Below, piece after piece: positions 1-8,756 of a DNA stretch of 51,324 bases (position 1 is the stretch's first letter; each line of letters begins with the position of its first letter). The DNA comes from Pseudooctadecabacter sp. Lineage in GTDB: Bacteria > Pseudomonadota > Alphaproteobacteria > Rhodobacterales > Rhodobacteraceae. The DNA is taken from NCBI RefSeq assembly GCF_020627745.1, contig NZ_JAHDGE010000018.1, forward strand, positions 1-51,324. Direction: 5' to 3'. The notes beneath the pieces are model-generated. The model was not told the origin of the DNA and did no database searches. It saw only the letters and a list, made by a program, of their open reading frames with translations. Position numbers and translations under genes: made by a program.

Positions 1-52
1 CCCCTCTTTCCAGGTTGAAAACCTGGCGTCCTAACCGATAGACGAAGGGAGC
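1..52 (-). tRNA. tRNA-Glu (TTC), 3' end beyond window
   Basis: Read on the minus strand, the sequence starts with the acceptor half GCTCCCT at position 52. A D-arm and a five-pair anticodon stem CCAGG/CCTGG follow, enclosing the loop TTTTCAA, which gives anticodon TTC (glutamate). The window ends at the start of the T-arm, so the T-stem-loop and the 3' acceptor strand are missing. The gene lies 75 bp downstream of recJ on the same strand and has its own plausible promoter (70-98). Confidence 0.93.
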
Positions 53-69
53 ATCTCTTGGTGAGGGCG

Positions 70-98
70 TATTTAGGGAAACCGCCCCGCAGGCGCAA
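70..98 (-). promoter_or_regulatory. putative sigma70-type promoter of tRNA-Glu
   Basis: On the minus strand, a -35-like TTGCGC (93-98) and a -10-like TAAATA (70-75) are separated by exactly 17 bp. The -10 lies 17 bp before the mature tRNA 5' end, which leaves room for a short RNase P leader. The hexamers match the consensus only partly. Confidence 0.45.
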
Positions 99-127
99 GC
101 AGATTCTTTACGAATTTTTCGCAAAAA

Positions 128-1894
128 TTACGAAGCCGGTGCCGCGTCCTCCAGACGCAGTTGGGGCGACCTGCGGCCTTGCCATTCATTGACCTCAAGG
201 CGGCCTGCCAGATGAAAGCGAGCACCGCCGTGGTTCATCAACATCGGCCCCAACGGGCCGTCCATCGCGCCAAACGAAATCGCATCAATCCGCGCGCTGA
301 TCCCGTCCCCGAAGGTGATTTTCAGGTGGTTGGCGCCCACTTGTTTGGCAAAGGTGATGGTGCAATCGGGAAAGACAAACCGCGGGGCAGGGGCGCCCGC
401 GCCAAAGGGGCCAGCCTGTTCGATCTGTTCGATCAACTCAACGGTCGCGGCACCGGGCATCAGCAACCCGTCCACCTTCAGGTCCGCAGGACCGATATCG
501 CCCGCGCCCTGTTTGGCCAGCAGATCAGACAGCCGCGCCATGGCGTCCTCAAGCTGGTCGCGCGCGACCGTCAGGCCAGCGGCCATTTTATGACCGCCCC
601 CTTTGAGCAACACACCCTCCGCCGCACAGCGCTGGATCGCAGCCCCCAGATCGATACCCGACACGCTGCGCCCCGATCCTTTGCCGGTGTCGCCATCAAT
701 CCCGATCACGACCGCAGGCCGATTGGTCTTTTCCTTCAGGCGCGCGGCCACGATGCCCACCACACCCGGATGCCATCCTTCGCCCGCAGCCCAGACCAGC
801 GGCGCGTCAAAGCCGCGCGCTTCTGCCTGTTCTAACGCCGCATCGCGCACCTGATTTTCAATGTCGCGCCGTTCGGTGTTCAGCTCATCCAACCTCTCGG
901 CTATCGATTGCGCTTCACGCGGGTCGGTGGTCGCTAACAGCCGCGCGCCAAGGTCGGCCTTGCCGATGCGCCCACCGGCGTTGACCCGTGGACCCAGCAA
1001 AAACCCAAGGTGATAGGACGAGGGTGCGGTGTCCATCCGCGCCACATCGGACAGGGCAACGATACCGGGCCGTTGACGGCGCGCCATGACGGTCAGACCT
1101 TGTCGCACAAAGGCGCGGTTAACGCCCACCAAAGGTGCTACATCTGCGACGGTGCCCAAGGCCACCAAATCAAGAAGGGACATCAGATCGGGCGTTTTTG
1201 CCTGTGCCTCGCGCAGTTGGCGGTTCGCCTCAACCAGACACAAAAAGACGACGCCGGCGGCACATAGATGCGCCAGATCGCCGCTTTCATCCTGCCGGTT
1301 GGGGTTCACAACCGCATGGGCGGGGGGCAGGGTTTCGCCACCCAAATGGTGATCAAGCACCACCACATCCGCGCCACGGGCGGCGGCCAAGGGGCCATGG
1401 GACAGCGTCCCGCAATCCACACAGATGATCAGATCATGCGCCTTGGCCAGCATCGCCATAGCCTCGTCATTGGGGCCATAGCCTTCATCTATGCGGTCAG
1501 GCACGTAGAGCGTGGGCGCGATCCCGAAGTCCCGCAGCCATGTGATCAAAAGCGCCGCCGATGTGCCGCCATCCACATCATAGTCCGCAAAAATCGCGAT
1601 CTTCTGACGGCCAAGGGCCGCGGCCACGATCCGCGCCGCTGCGGGCTCCATATCCAGCATTGACCGCGGGTCCGGCATCAGGTCACGCAAAGTCGGGGCC
1701 AGAAACCCTTGCGCCCCTTCGGCTGTCACCCCGCGCCGCACCAGAATGCGGCACACGGGGGCGGGAAGGCCGGTGGTCTGGGCCATCGCCTCGCTCAACC
1801 GGTCGTCGTCACCTGTAGGGCCAACCCAGCGGCGGCCCGTGGCAGAGGCCGCGACGTCCAAAAAAGCGCGCGCAATATGTGGTGTGTCATCCAT
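128..1894 (-). CDS. recJ: single-stranded-DNA-specific exonuclease RecJ
   Basis: This 588-aa protein is a 5'-3' single-strand DNA exonuclease used in recombination and mismatch or excision repair. The DHH-phosphoesterase motifs are visible: DYDVDG at residues 104-109 and DHH at 181-183, both metal ligands. The DHHA1 nucleic-acid-binding motif GGGHKMAAG is at 432-440. An OB-like C-terminal segment follows. Length is normal for alphaproteobacterial RecJ. The ATG at 1894 begins MDDTPHIARA. It lies 88 bp downstream of glpX on the same strand, an order typical of Rhodobacteraceae, and tRNA-Glu follows it. A TATAGT hexamer ends only 8 nt before the start, so a short or leaderless leader is possible. 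Confidence 0.96.
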   Translation of the reverse strand: MDDTPHIARAFLDVAASATGRRWVGPTGDDDRLSEAMAQTTGLPAPVCRILVRRGVTAEGAQGFLAPTLRDLMPDPRSMLDMEPAAARIVAAALGRQKIAIFADYDVDGGTSAALLITWLRDFGIAPTLYVPDRIDEGYGPNDEAMAMLAKAHDLIICVDCGTLSHGPLAAARGADVVVLDHHLGGETLPPAHAVVNPNRQDESGDLAHLCAAGVVFLCLVEANRQLREAQAKTPDLMSLLDLVALGTVADVAPLVGVNRAFVRQGLTVMARRQRPGIVALSDVARMDTAPSSYHLGFLLGPRVNAGGRIGKADLGARLLATTDPREAQSIAERLDELNTERRDIENQVRDAALEQAEARGFDAPLVWAAGEGWHPGVVGIVAARLKEKTNRPAVVIGIDGDTGKGSGRSVSGIDLGAAIQRCAAEGVLLKGGGHKMAAGLTVARDQLEDAMARLSDLLAKQGAGDIGPADLKVDGLLMPGAATVELIEQIEQAGPFGAGAPAPRFVFPDCTITFAKQVGANHLKITFGDGISARIDAISFGAMDGPLGPMLMNHGGARFHLAGRLEVNEWQGRRSPQLRLEDAAPAS

Positions 1895-1911
1895 CAGGGG
1901 CGACTATATGG

Positions 1912-1939
1912 ACAGGGCGCGGGATTCGCCACGCCCTGT
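1912..1939. repeat. inverted repeat between glpX and recJ
   Basis: An 8-bp perfect arm ACAGGGCG (1912-1919) pairs with CGCCCTGT (1932-1939) across a 12-nt loop. On the minus strand it lies after glpX and just before recJ. There is no clear U-run in the direction of transcription, so it is better described as a possible weak terminator or RNA processing hairpin than as a proven terminator. Confidence 0.4.
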
Positions 1940-1982
1940 TTCTTTGGTTCTCAAATATGCAAAATCCGACGTCAGCCGCCCA

Positions 1983-2942
1983 TCAGATCGGGTTGCGATA
2001 GGTCATCCGGCGCACGGACCCCGTTTTGGATCGCATCAGGATCGTCTCAGCCGTCAAAAAACCCGGCTCGCGTTTGATGCCCGCCAGAAGCGATCCGTCC
2101 GTCACGCCGGTGGCCGCGAAAATTACATCCGCCGTGACCAGATCATCGCGGGTGTAGACGCGGTCGAAATTGGTGATCCCCGCCTTGCTGGCGCGGCCCC
2201 GTTCGTCGTCGTTGCGGAACAACAGCTTGCCATAAAACTGCCCGCCCATACATTTGAGCGCGGCAGCGGCCAGCACGCCCTCAGGTGCGCCGCCTTCGCC
2301 CATGTACATGTCGATGCCGGTGACCTCGGCCTCGGCGCAGTGCATGACACCTGCGACGTCGCCGTCGGTGATCAGGCGGATCGCAGCGCCTGTGCTGCGT
2401 ATCTCGGCGATCATCGCCTCGTGGCGGGGACGCTCCAGCACACAAACGGTGATGTCTTCGGTCGAACAGCCCTTGGCTGCGGCCAGCGCGCTGACCCGTT
2501 CGGCGGGCGACATGGACAGCGTCACGACGCCTTCCTTGAAACCGGGACCGATGGCCAGTTTGTCCATATAGACGTCCGGCGCGTGCAACATGGACCCGCG
2601 TGGCCCCATTGCAATGACGGTCAGCGCGTTGGGCATGTCCTTGGCCGTCAGCGTCGTGCCCTCCAGCGGGTCAAGGGCGATGTCGACGCCGGGCCCGTTG
2701 CCCGACCCGACCTCTTCCCCGATATACAGCATCGGTGCCTCGTCCCGCTCGCCTTCCCCGATGACCACGACGCCGGCGATATCAAGCTTGCCCAACTGGT
2801 CCCGCATGGCGTTGACGGCGGCCTGATCGGCGGCCTTTTCATCGCCGCGCCCGATCAGAGTGGCTGAGGCCATGGCGGCGGCTTCGGACACGCGGGCAAG
2901 GCCCAGCGAAAGCATACGGTCGTTGAAATCAATTTTGGTCAT
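1983..2942 (-). CDS. glpX: class II fructose-1,6-bisphosphatase GlpX
   Basis: GlpX hydrolyses fructose-1,6-bisphosphate to fructose-6-phosphate for gluconeogenesis, in the cytoplasm. The 319-aa protein has the family metal and substrate motifs: GRGDEKAAD (31-39), GEGERDEAPM (62-71) and DPLEGT (91-96), which are ligands of the inositol-phosphatase-like fold. Length is standard. The ATG at 2942 begins MTKIDFNDRM and has an AAGGATC stretch upstream. A gluconeogenic phosphatase fits a window whose other pathways feed propionyl-CoA, choline and sarcosine carbon into central metabolism; that link is inference. Confidence 0.95.
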   Translation of the reverse strand: MTKIDFNDRMLSLGLARVSEAAAMASATLIGRGDEKAADQAAVNAMRDQLGKLDIAGVVVIGEGERDEAPMLYIGEEVGSGNGPGVDIALDPLEGTTLTAKDMPNALTVIAMGPRGSMLHAPDVYMDKLAIGPGFKEGVVTLSMSPAERVSALAAAKGCSTEDITVCVLERPRHEAMIAEIRSTGAAIRLITDGDVAGVMHCAEAEVTGIDMYMGEGGAPEGVLAAAALKCMGGQFYGKLLFRNDDERGRASKAGITNFDRVYTRDDLVTADVIFAATGVTDGSLLAGIKREPGFLTAETILMRSKTGSVRRMTYRNPI

Positions 2943-3010
2943 TATCAGGGATCCTTTTGCACTTCTTGTGCCTTACCCTCAGCCAATGCGGACCCGCAAG
3001 GTTGGTGGCG

Positions 3011-4240
3011 CTAACGGGACGCAGAAGAATTTTTAGACACCCCAGCACGCCGCGCGGTCAGGGCCAAACAGGCCAAAGCGGCCAGCCCGATCAGGGTCGC
3101 GACTGTCAGAATGGACTGGATGTCAGCATAGGGCATTTGCCCCACATCGGTGGTCGACACAGCCCCGATCGCCAGCGCGGAAGCAAAACCCAGCCGCCCC
3201 ACAAAGCTTTTGAGCGACAGCCATGTGGCGCGGCTGTCGTCACTTAACAGCGGCTGGATCCGCCCCAGAATGAACGGTCTCGACAGGGCATCGGGGATCA
3301 TCCGCAACATCAAAACCGCCAGCACAAGGGCACTGTCCGTCAACGCCATGACGCCCGATATGGCGATTTGCAGGGCAAAGGCCCCCAAAAGAATGCCCGA
3401 CAACCCGATGCGATTGCGCAGGCCCACCGCAAAGAGCGAGACTGTCACCGACAAGCCCATCATGACGGCGGTCACCGCACCGCTGACCACAGGGGCGGAG
3501 GGGGCAAGGCCCATGGCGGACAGGGCTTCAAGAATAAAGGGCTGGCCGAAGACAAAAGGCAGGTGGCTGAACCCGTACATCAACACCGACAGGGCAAATA
3601 TCCACAAAAGCACAGGATCACGAAAGTGACCGGCCAGATGACGCAGACGCAACAGTTCGCCGCCATCAGGGGCATCGGACCGGCGCGGGGGTTCGGACAT
3701 GCGCCATGTGACCGCAAACAGCGCAATCATGGCGATGGCCCCGGCCAGAAAGGGCAGGCGTGCATCGAACAGGGCCATGGCCCCGCCGGTGACCGCAGAC
3801 AGGGCGAGGGCGGTAAAGGAATAGCGCCACGCGACCACCTCTTGCGGCTCGATCTCATCCGCGCGGTCGGTGGCGGCAAGGCTTTCGTACAGCAGCGATT
3901 CTTCGGTGCCGGAGGCAAAGGCCCCGCCTGCACCAATCAGGATTTGCCCCGCTGCAAACATGGCAAAGCTGTCGCCGATCCACAAACAGGCGGCGCCCAG
4001 AAACGCCGCGATGGCCGACAGGATCAGGGTCGGGCGGCGGCCCAGACGGTCGGACATATAGCCCGACGGGACCTCAAGCAGCGTGACGGCCACATCATAG
4101 ACCGCATAAAGCAAGATGGCCTGCGCGGCAGACAGTACGTCTTGAAAATAGAGAAACCAGATCGCTTGCCAAAAGATCAGGCTGCGCAGAAAGCGCGACC
4201 AGCGATAAAGCGTGATGTTGCGGGCCATAAGGGTCGTCAT
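3011..4240 (-). CDS. MFS transporter
   Basis: A 409-aa hydrophobic protein with about 12 predicted membrane segments. The cytoplasmic loop between the second and third segments carries the major-facilitator signature SDRLGRRP. The central loop is hydrophilic (around EPPRRSDAPDGG), as expected between the two six-helix bundles. Substrate cannot be told from sequence. It could start at the first ATG (MTTLMARN) or four codons later (MARN). It sits between hom and glpX, genes that as I recall are usually adjacent in this family, so it looks like an insertion into conserved synteny. A perfect 26-bp palindrome lies just upstream. Confidence 0.85.
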   Translation of the reverse strand: MTTLMARNITLYRWSRFLRSLIFWQAIWFLYFQDVLSAAQAILLYAVYDVAVTLLEVPSGYMSDRLGRRPTLILSAIAAFLGAACLWIGDSFAMFAAGQILIGAGGAFASGTEESLLYESLAATDRADEIEPQEVVAWRYSFTALALSAVTGGAMALFDARLPFLAGAIAMIALFAVTWRMSEPPRRSDAPDGGELLRLRHLAGHFRDPVLLWIFALSVLMYGFSHLPFVFGQPFILEALSAMGLAPSAPVVSGAVTAVMMGLSVTVSLFAVGLRNRIGLSGILLGAFALQIAISGVMALTDSALVLAVLMLRMIPDALSRPFILGRIQPLLSDDSRATWLSLKSFVGRLGFASALAIGAVSTTDVGQMPYADIQSILTVATLIGLAALACLALTARRAGVSKNSSASR

Positions 4241-4272
4241 GGCCCCAGACGTAGCAGGCTTCTTAAGCGCAG

Positions 4273-4298
4273 GCTCTAAAATTCCGGAATTTTAGAGC
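4273..4298. repeat. perfect 26-bp palindrome between hom and MFS gene
   Basis: GCTCTAAAATTCC is followed directly by its exact reverse complement GGAATTTTAGAGC, with no loop nucleotides. It starts 5 bp after the hom stop codon and ends 32 bp before the MFS start, both genes being on the minus strand. It could be a hairpin that trims or ends hom mRNA, although no U-run follows. It could equally be a dimeric repressor operator for the MFS gene. The AT-rich core contrasts with the GC-rich surroundings. Confidence 0.7.
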
Positions 4299-4303
4299 GC
4301 CGG

Positions 4304-5590
4304 TCAGTCGACCTCTTCGATGCGGATGGCCACCGGTTCGCCCTGGACCACGGATTTGTCCATGCCCGCCAGTGCCTCATCCAATGCGGTGCGCGTGGTT
4401 TTGTGGGTCACGATCAGCACCGGGGCTGCGGTGTCCTGATGGCCATACTGGCGCATCCGGTCGATGGACACACCGGCGTCGCCCAGAACGGCGGCCACTT
4501 TCGCCAAAGCGCCGGGTTTGTCCACCAGCTGCATCCGCAAGTAATAGGGGGCTGGAACAGCTGCGAGGGCCGCACGTGCAGTGGTGAGGGTTGTGGCTGG
4601 TTGGCCAAAGGTCGGCAGGCGCAATCCACGTGCAATATCAATCACATCGGACATCACGGCTGACGCCGTAGGCCCTTCACCGGCCCCGGCACCGCGCAGC
4701 ACGATCTGGCCCACCGCGTCGCCTTCGATGACGACCATATTGGTGCCGCCTTCAAGCTGCCCGAGGGGCGAGGTTGAGGGCACAAGGCAGGGCGACATGC
4801 GTTGTTCCAACCCACGGCCCGTCATCTGCGCCACGCCAAGCAGCTTGATCCGGTAGCCCATGTCGTCGGCAGCGTCGATGTCTTCCAGCGTAATCTTCTG
4901 GATGCCTTCCAGTTCGACCCCGTCGAAATTCACCTGCGTGCCGAAGGCCACGGAGGCCAGAAGCGCCAGTTTGTGACCTGCATCAATGCCGCCCACATCC
5001 AAATTCGGATCAGCCTCAAGATAGCCCAGTTTGTCGGCTTCCGCGAACAGCGCGTTATAGCCCTGTCGGGTCGCTTGCATCTGGGTGAGGATGTAATTGC
5101 AGGTGCCGTTCATCACCCCCATGACGCGGCTGATGTCGTTGCCAGCCAGACCTTCGGTCAGGGCCTTCATCACGGGAATGCCACCGGCGACAGCGGCCTC
5201 ATAGCGGATAACGCGGCCTGCGGCCTCCGCCGCCTCAGCCAAGGCCTGTCCGTGGATGGCGAGCATGGCCTTATTGGCGGTCACAACGTCCTTGCCTGCA
5301 GCAATCGCGGCCTCAGTCGCGTCCTTGGCGGGGCCGTCATCGCCGCCCATCAGTTCGACAAACACATCCACGTCGTCGCGCTTGGCCAGGGCCACGGGAT
5401 CGTCTTCCCAGCCATAATCCGACAGCGGCACGCCGCGGTCCTTGTCCTTGGACCGGGCCGAGACTGCGGAGATGGTGATTTTGCGGCCTGTGCGGGCCTC
5501 AAGCAGGGCGGCTTGCTGGCGGATGATGCGCACCACGCCCACGCCCACGGTGCCAAGACCGGCGATGCCAAGACGAAGGGGTTCAGACAT
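4304..5590 (-). CDS. hom: homoserine dehydrogenase
   Basis: Hom reduces aspartate semialdehyde to homoserine on the way to threonine and methionine. The 428-aa protein starts with a Rossmann motif GLGTVGVGVV (about 11-20). The central domain holds the family segment GVMNGTCNYIL, involved in substrate and metal binding. The last 80 residues form an ACT domain (LVDKPGALAKVAAVLGDAG), the usual site of allosteric control by threonine. Length is normal for the ACT-containing form. A candidate promoter lies at 5624-5652, overlapping the end of the upstream lipoprotein gene. Confidence 0.95.
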   Translation of the reverse strand: MSEPLRLGIAGLGTVGVGVVRIIRQQAALLEARTGRKITISAVSARSKDKDRGVPLSDYGWEDDPVALAKRDDVDVFVELMGGDDGPAKDATEAAIAAGKDVVTANKAMLAIHGQALAEAAEAAGRVIRYEAAVAGGIPVMKALTEGLAGNDISRVMGVMNGTCNYILTQMQATRQGYNALFAEADKLGYLEADPNLDVGGIDAGHKLALLASVAFGTQVNFDGVELEGIQKITLEDIDAADDMGYRIKLLGVAQMTGRGLEQRMSPCLVPSTSPLGQLEGGTNMVVIEGDAVGQIVLRGAGAGEGPTASAVMSDVIDIARGLRLPTFGQPATTLTTARAALAAVPAPYYLRMQLVDKPGALAKVAAVLGDAGVSIDRMRQYGHQDTAAPVLIVTHKTTRTALDEALAGMDKSVVQGEPVAIRIEEVD

Positions 5591-5623
5591 GGGTGTGCAT
5601 CCTTATAGCGCGTCGTTTGACGC

Positions 5624-5652
5624 CTGTTAGCCTGTCACGGTCGGGGTTTCAA
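5624..5652 (-). promoter_or_regulatory. candidate promoter of hom
   Basis: On the minus strand, TTGAAA (5647-5652) and TAACAG (5624-5629) are separated by 17 bp, about 33 bp before the hom start. The -35 overlaps the stop codon of the upstream lipoprotein gene. The -35 is good and the -10 is weak. Confidence 0.3.
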
Positions 5653-5954
5653 CGCACCCCGCGCAACATCCGCGTGCGGACGGGGGCGGGGATCACGGGG
5701 CCGCGCAGACGCGCCGCGCGCACCGCAAGGGCCGCCACACGTCCCGATAGGCCAGCGGTTGTCGCGGCGGTGATGCGCGGGGCCGCGTTTGCGCGCGCAA
5801 CCAAAGGCGCAAGGGGCACCAGTTCGGGCACCGGGGCGGCGGCGAGTTCGGGGCTGATCCGCTGGTCAAGCTCGGGAAACTCGGCACACGAAGACAGCAT
5901 CAGACAAGCGGCCAGAGGCAAGGCGGAAACACGGCGCATCGACATCACGTCCAT
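5649..5954 (-). CDS. small predicted lipoprotein, function unknown
   Basis: About 101 aa. The N-terminus has basic residues (MRR) and a short hydrophobic stretch ending in a lipobox-like LSSC, so the mature protein would be acylated on cysteine. The rest is rich in Ala, Pro, Val and Arg (APVPELVPLAPLVARA), with a basic C-terminus, and has no domain I recognise. The start is uncertain: 5954 (MDVMSM), 5945 and 5939 are all in frame, with no strong ribosome site. The longer frame running to 6176 was rejected because it would overlap the divergent gene at 6090. It lies 58 bp upstream of hom on the same strand. Confidence 0.6.
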   Translation of the reverse strand: MDVMSMRRVSALPLAACLMLSSCAEFPELDQRISPELAAAPVPELVPLAPLVARANAAPRITAATTAGLSGRVAALAVRAARLRGPVIPAPVRTRMLRGVR

Positions 5955-6089
5955 AGGAATTTTGCGCGACCATAGGGGGGGCACGGCCCGTGGGCAAGCG
6001 GGGCGAAAGGGCCACCCGATGTCGCCACAAGGACAGACCTGTCGGACAAGGACAGGAACGGTGGCACAGGTGCACGACAGGAGGATGCA

Positions 6090-7034
6090 ATGAAAATAGG
6101 GTTTGTGGGCTTGGGATCGGTGGGCGGAAAGCTGGCGGGATCCGTTTTGCGCAACGGGTTCGATCTGGCCGTCCATGATCTGGATGCAGACGCCGTGACG
6201 GGTTTTGTGGCACGCGGGGCGCGGGACGGGGGATCACCGGCAGACCTGATGCGCGCGTGCGATGTGGTCATCACCTGCCTTCCGTCGCCTGCCGCCTGTG
6301 CAGCGGTGGTCGAGGCGATGTTGCCCGAGGTCACGGAGGGCAAGATCTGGCTGGAAATGTCCACCACCGACGCAAGCGAGGTCCAGCGTCTGGGCGCGGC
6401 TGTCAGGGACCGGGGCGGGTTCGCTGTTGACTGCCCTGTGTCGGGCGGATGCCACCGCGCGGCCACGGGCAATATTTCAATTTTCGCAGGCTGCGACCGG
6501 CCCACGTTTGAAAAGGTCCTTCCGATCCTGACCACACTGGGCCGGCGGGTTTTGCACACCGGCGACATCGGCACAGCCAGCACGCTAAAGGTGATGACGA
6601 ATTATCTGGCGACAGCGAACCTGCTGACCGTGTGTGAGGCGTTGGTGACGATGAAGGCCGCGGGCCTTGATCTGGCGACAACCTATGAGGCCATCAAAAT
6701 CTCAAGCGGGACGTCGTTTGTGCATGAAACCGAAAGTCAGGTCATCCTGAACGGCAGCCGCGATATCGGGTTTTCCATGGGGCTGGTGCAAAAGGATATC
6801 GGGTTGTTCCAGCAGATCGCGGAGGACCACGGGGTCCCGCTGGAAATCAGCCCGATGATGGTGGACATCTTCAAGGACGGGATCGCGCGTTACGGGTTTG
6901 ACGCGCAATCCGACGACATCATCAAGCGGCTGGAGGAGCCGACAGGGCTGGACATTACAGCCCCCGGTTTCCCGCCTGAAATGGTCGACGACGAACCCGA
7001 AGAGCGCGGCTATGAGGTGACGCCGCCCCGATGA
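6090..7034 (+). CDS. NAD(P)-dependent beta-hydroxyacid dehydrogenase (3-hydroxyisobutyrate dehydrogenase-like)
   Basis: A 314-aa member of the beta-hydroxyacid dehydrogenase family (3-hydroxyisobutyrate, tartronate semialdehyde and glyoxylate reductases). The Rossmann motif GLGSVG is at 7-12. An aspartate at 30 after the second strand suggests NAD preference. The substrate loop DCPVSGG is at 114-120, and the catalytic Lys and partner Asn lie in KVMTN (167-171). Exact substrate is not decidable. A strong AGGAGG lies just upstream of the ATG. It is transcribed alone, divergently from the small lipoprotein gene. A role in valine or glyoxylate metabolism is only a family-level guess. Confidence 0.88.
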   Translation: MKIGFVGLGSVGGKLAGSVLRNGFDLAVHDLDADAVTGFVARGARDGGSPADLMRACDVVITCLPSPAACAAVVEAMLPEVTEGKIWLEMSTTDASEVQRLGAAVRDRGGFAVDCPVSGGCHRAATGNISIFAGCDRPTFEKVLPILTTLGRRVLHTGDIGTASTLKVMTNYLATANLLTVCEALVTMKAAGLDLATTYEAIKISSGTSFVHETESQVILNGSRDIGFSMGLVQKDIGLFQQIAEDHGVPLEISPMMVDIFKDGIARYGFDAQSDDIIKRLEEPTGLDITAPGFPPEMVDDEPEERGYEVTPPR

Positions 7035-7105
7035 GGCGTCGGGTGCTTTTCTTTCGGAGGAGGCGGGGCTAAAGGTCGGCAACCCAGAAAAGGACGCCGA
7101 GCCCC

Positions 7106-7585
7106 ATGTCATACGCCCCGACCGACGACGCGGTGATCGCGACACTGCAGGCCACACCGGTCCGCCGGATATTCGCCTATGCGGCGGTGTTTGTATTAGG
7201 GGCCATGCTGATCCTGCTGGCCTTTGTCCAGCCGCCGGCGCTGGGCTGGCAGGTCTTCCTGATCGCGCTGGGTGCGGGCGCGCTTGTCGTGGCCGAGTTG
7301 TTGCGGCGCGCTACGCTGCTGGGGCTGGTGCTGACCGAAGACGCGCTGCGCGATACGGCGGGGCGCGAACTGGCGCGGCTGGCGGATGTGCGGGCCATTG
7401 ATCGCGGCGCGCTGGCCTTTAAGCCGTCCAACGGGTTTGTCCTGCACCTTCATACCGCAGCGCCACGCAGTTGGGCGCCGGGCCTGTGGTGGCGGTTCGG
7501 CAAACGTGTGGGCGTCGGGGGCGTGACGCCATCGGGTCCGGCCAAATTTATGGCCGAACAAATCGCGATGCGTGTGACACCTTAG
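7106..7585 (+). CDS. small inner-membrane protein, function unknown
   Basis: A 159-aa protein with two closely spaced hydrophobic helices (about 24-42 and 48-65) and then a roughly 90-residue soluble domain of alternating strands (LGLVLTEDALRDTAGRELA), reminiscent of bacterial PH-like domains that follow two membrane helices. That resemblance is by eye only. It has no clear functional partner: the upstream dehydrogenase is 71 bp away. Its TAG stop interlocks with the TAA stop of the convergent pilin-like gene in a shared TTAG (7582-7585). Confidence 0.7.
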   Translation: MSYAPTDDAVIATLQATPVRRIFAYAAVFVLGAMLILLAFVQPPALGWQVFLIALGAGALVVAELLRRATLLGLVLTEDALRDTAGRELARLADVRAIDRGALAFKPSNGFVLHLHTAAPRSWAPGLWWRFGKRVGVGGVTPSGPAKFMAEQIAMRVTP

Positions 7586-8184
7586 GTCGAATTTCGCGGA
7601 CAGATTGCGCGGTCGGCTGTATCGTCCGGGCTGAAGCACAGGTTCGGGGCCCAGCGGGGGCGGGTGAAACTGACGTTTTCGAAGGTGAAAGCGCCAAGTC
7701 CGATGGAATAGGCGGGGGTATAATCCACCTCGGTCTGGACCACGATCAGGAATTCGTTGTCGACCATGACCGGTATCTGGCTGCTTTCAAGGCCGATGTT
7801 GACGAGGGGCTTGCGGTTGTGGCTGTCCAGTCCGCCTTTGCCGCGCGCCCAGACCACAGTATGTTCATTTTCGGTCGCGTCGAACTGGACCACACTGATG
7901 CGGAACCGGGTCAGGTTGGGTGAATCGGTCAGGAACCGGTGAATCCGCCAGACGCTGTTGATGTAGATGTTGGTGATAAATCCGTCTTCGCGGCTGACTG
8001 CATCCGCAATGGTATAGTTGGCCTTGACGGCGACGGACTGGTTCCGGAACGCGTCAAAGAACACGATCATTGCAATGACGCAGGCAAAAAGCGACGGAAA
8101 CATTGTGACGGCTTCGGCAATAATCGTGCCGTCCTCGTCGCGGCGGAACTGGCGCAGGCGCGCCTTCAAACGGTTGAACATCAT
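7582..8184 (-). CDS. TadE/TadF-like minor pilin protein
   Basis: A 200-aa protein with a cytoplasmic basic stretch (RLKARLRQFRRDEDG), then one long hydrophobic helix beginning TIIAEAVTMFPSLFACVIAM, and a soluble periplasmic remainder. This is the TadE-like pattern of minor pseudopilins in Flp/Tad systems. It is the last gene of a three-gene minus-strand operon; its ATG overlaps the preceding stop in ATGA. A cysteine pair near the C-terminus (LCFSPDDTADRAIC) could form a disulfide. No tad secretion ATPase or flp gene is in the window, so the machinery must be encoded elsewhere if this is active. Confidence 0.75.
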   Translation of the reverse strand: MMFNRLKARLRQFRRDEDGTIIAEAVTMFPSLFACVIAMIVFFDAFRNQSVAVKANYTIADAVSREDGFITNIYINSVWRIHRFLTDSPNLTRFRISVVQFDATENEHTVVWARGKGGLDSHNRKPLVNIGLESSQIPVMVDNEFLIVVQTEVDYTPAYSIGLGAFTFENVSFTRPRWAPNLCFSPDDTADRAICPRNST

Positions 8185-8747
8185 GTCGGCTCCATCACAA
8201 ATGCCGAGGTGGACACAAGGCGGTAACGGCCCTGATGTCCTTGGTTAAGCTGGAACGCGACACCGACGCCGGGCAACAGCATCGGTTTGAAGACACCGCA
8301 AACCCGCAAGACCATAAGCTGGTTCGATCCACCATTGTTGAAGGACCGGGCGGGCAAGAAGGGCTCATTGAGGTTGGTGCAGGATGCGTGACGGGGCAGG
8401 GAGTTTCCTTCGGCCCACGAACTGATCCGCAGGTCGATGCGGCGCATCTCGATCCGGACGTTGGTCATGCACTCGGGCAGGATGCCGGCTGCGTTGCAGA
8501 TCATCCGTTTGACGTCATCTTCGTCGAACTGGGTGGTGGTGTTCAGGCGCACTTCGCGCACGGCAATGTCGAGGCCGCGTTCCAGCATGGCGTGGCGGGT
8601 CATCAGCAGACCCATTTCGAATCCGGTCATCGGCAAGACGATGAAAGGCGTGAACAGCAGGGCAAATTCGACGGTCGGCCCGCCGCTTTCATTGCGGCGG
8701 AACCGGCGAAGGACAGCGCCAATCTGTCTGAGAACGAAATGCAGCAT
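8181..8747 (-). CDS. TadE-like minor pilin protein
   Basis: A 188-aa protein with an N-terminal basic region, then ESGGPTVEFALLFTPFIVLP leading into a transmembrane helix. This ESG-x-EFAL signature is typical of TadE domains. The periplasmic part contains several cysteines, likely in disulfides. A strong AGGAGGGG site precedes the ATG, 9 bp after the tadG-like stop, and the end overlaps the next gene in ATGA, so the three genes should be co-translated. Confidence 0.82.
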   Translation of the reverse strand: MLHFVLRQIGAVLRRFRRNESGGPTVEFALLFTPFIVLPMTGFEMGLLMTRHAMLERGLDIAVREVRLNTTTQFDEDDVKRMICNAAGILPECMTNVRIEMRRIDLRISSWAEGNSLPRHASCTNLNEPFLPARSFNNGGSNQLMVLRVCGVFKPMLLPGVGVAFQLNQGHQGRYRLVSTSAFVMEPT

Positions 8748-8756
8748 GAACCCCTC

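Noticed and set aside
6032..6043. GACAG-AC-CTGTC palindrome upstream of the dehydrogenase
   Set aside because: Only 5-bp arms in a region with several GACAGG repeats; not distinct enough to call an operator.
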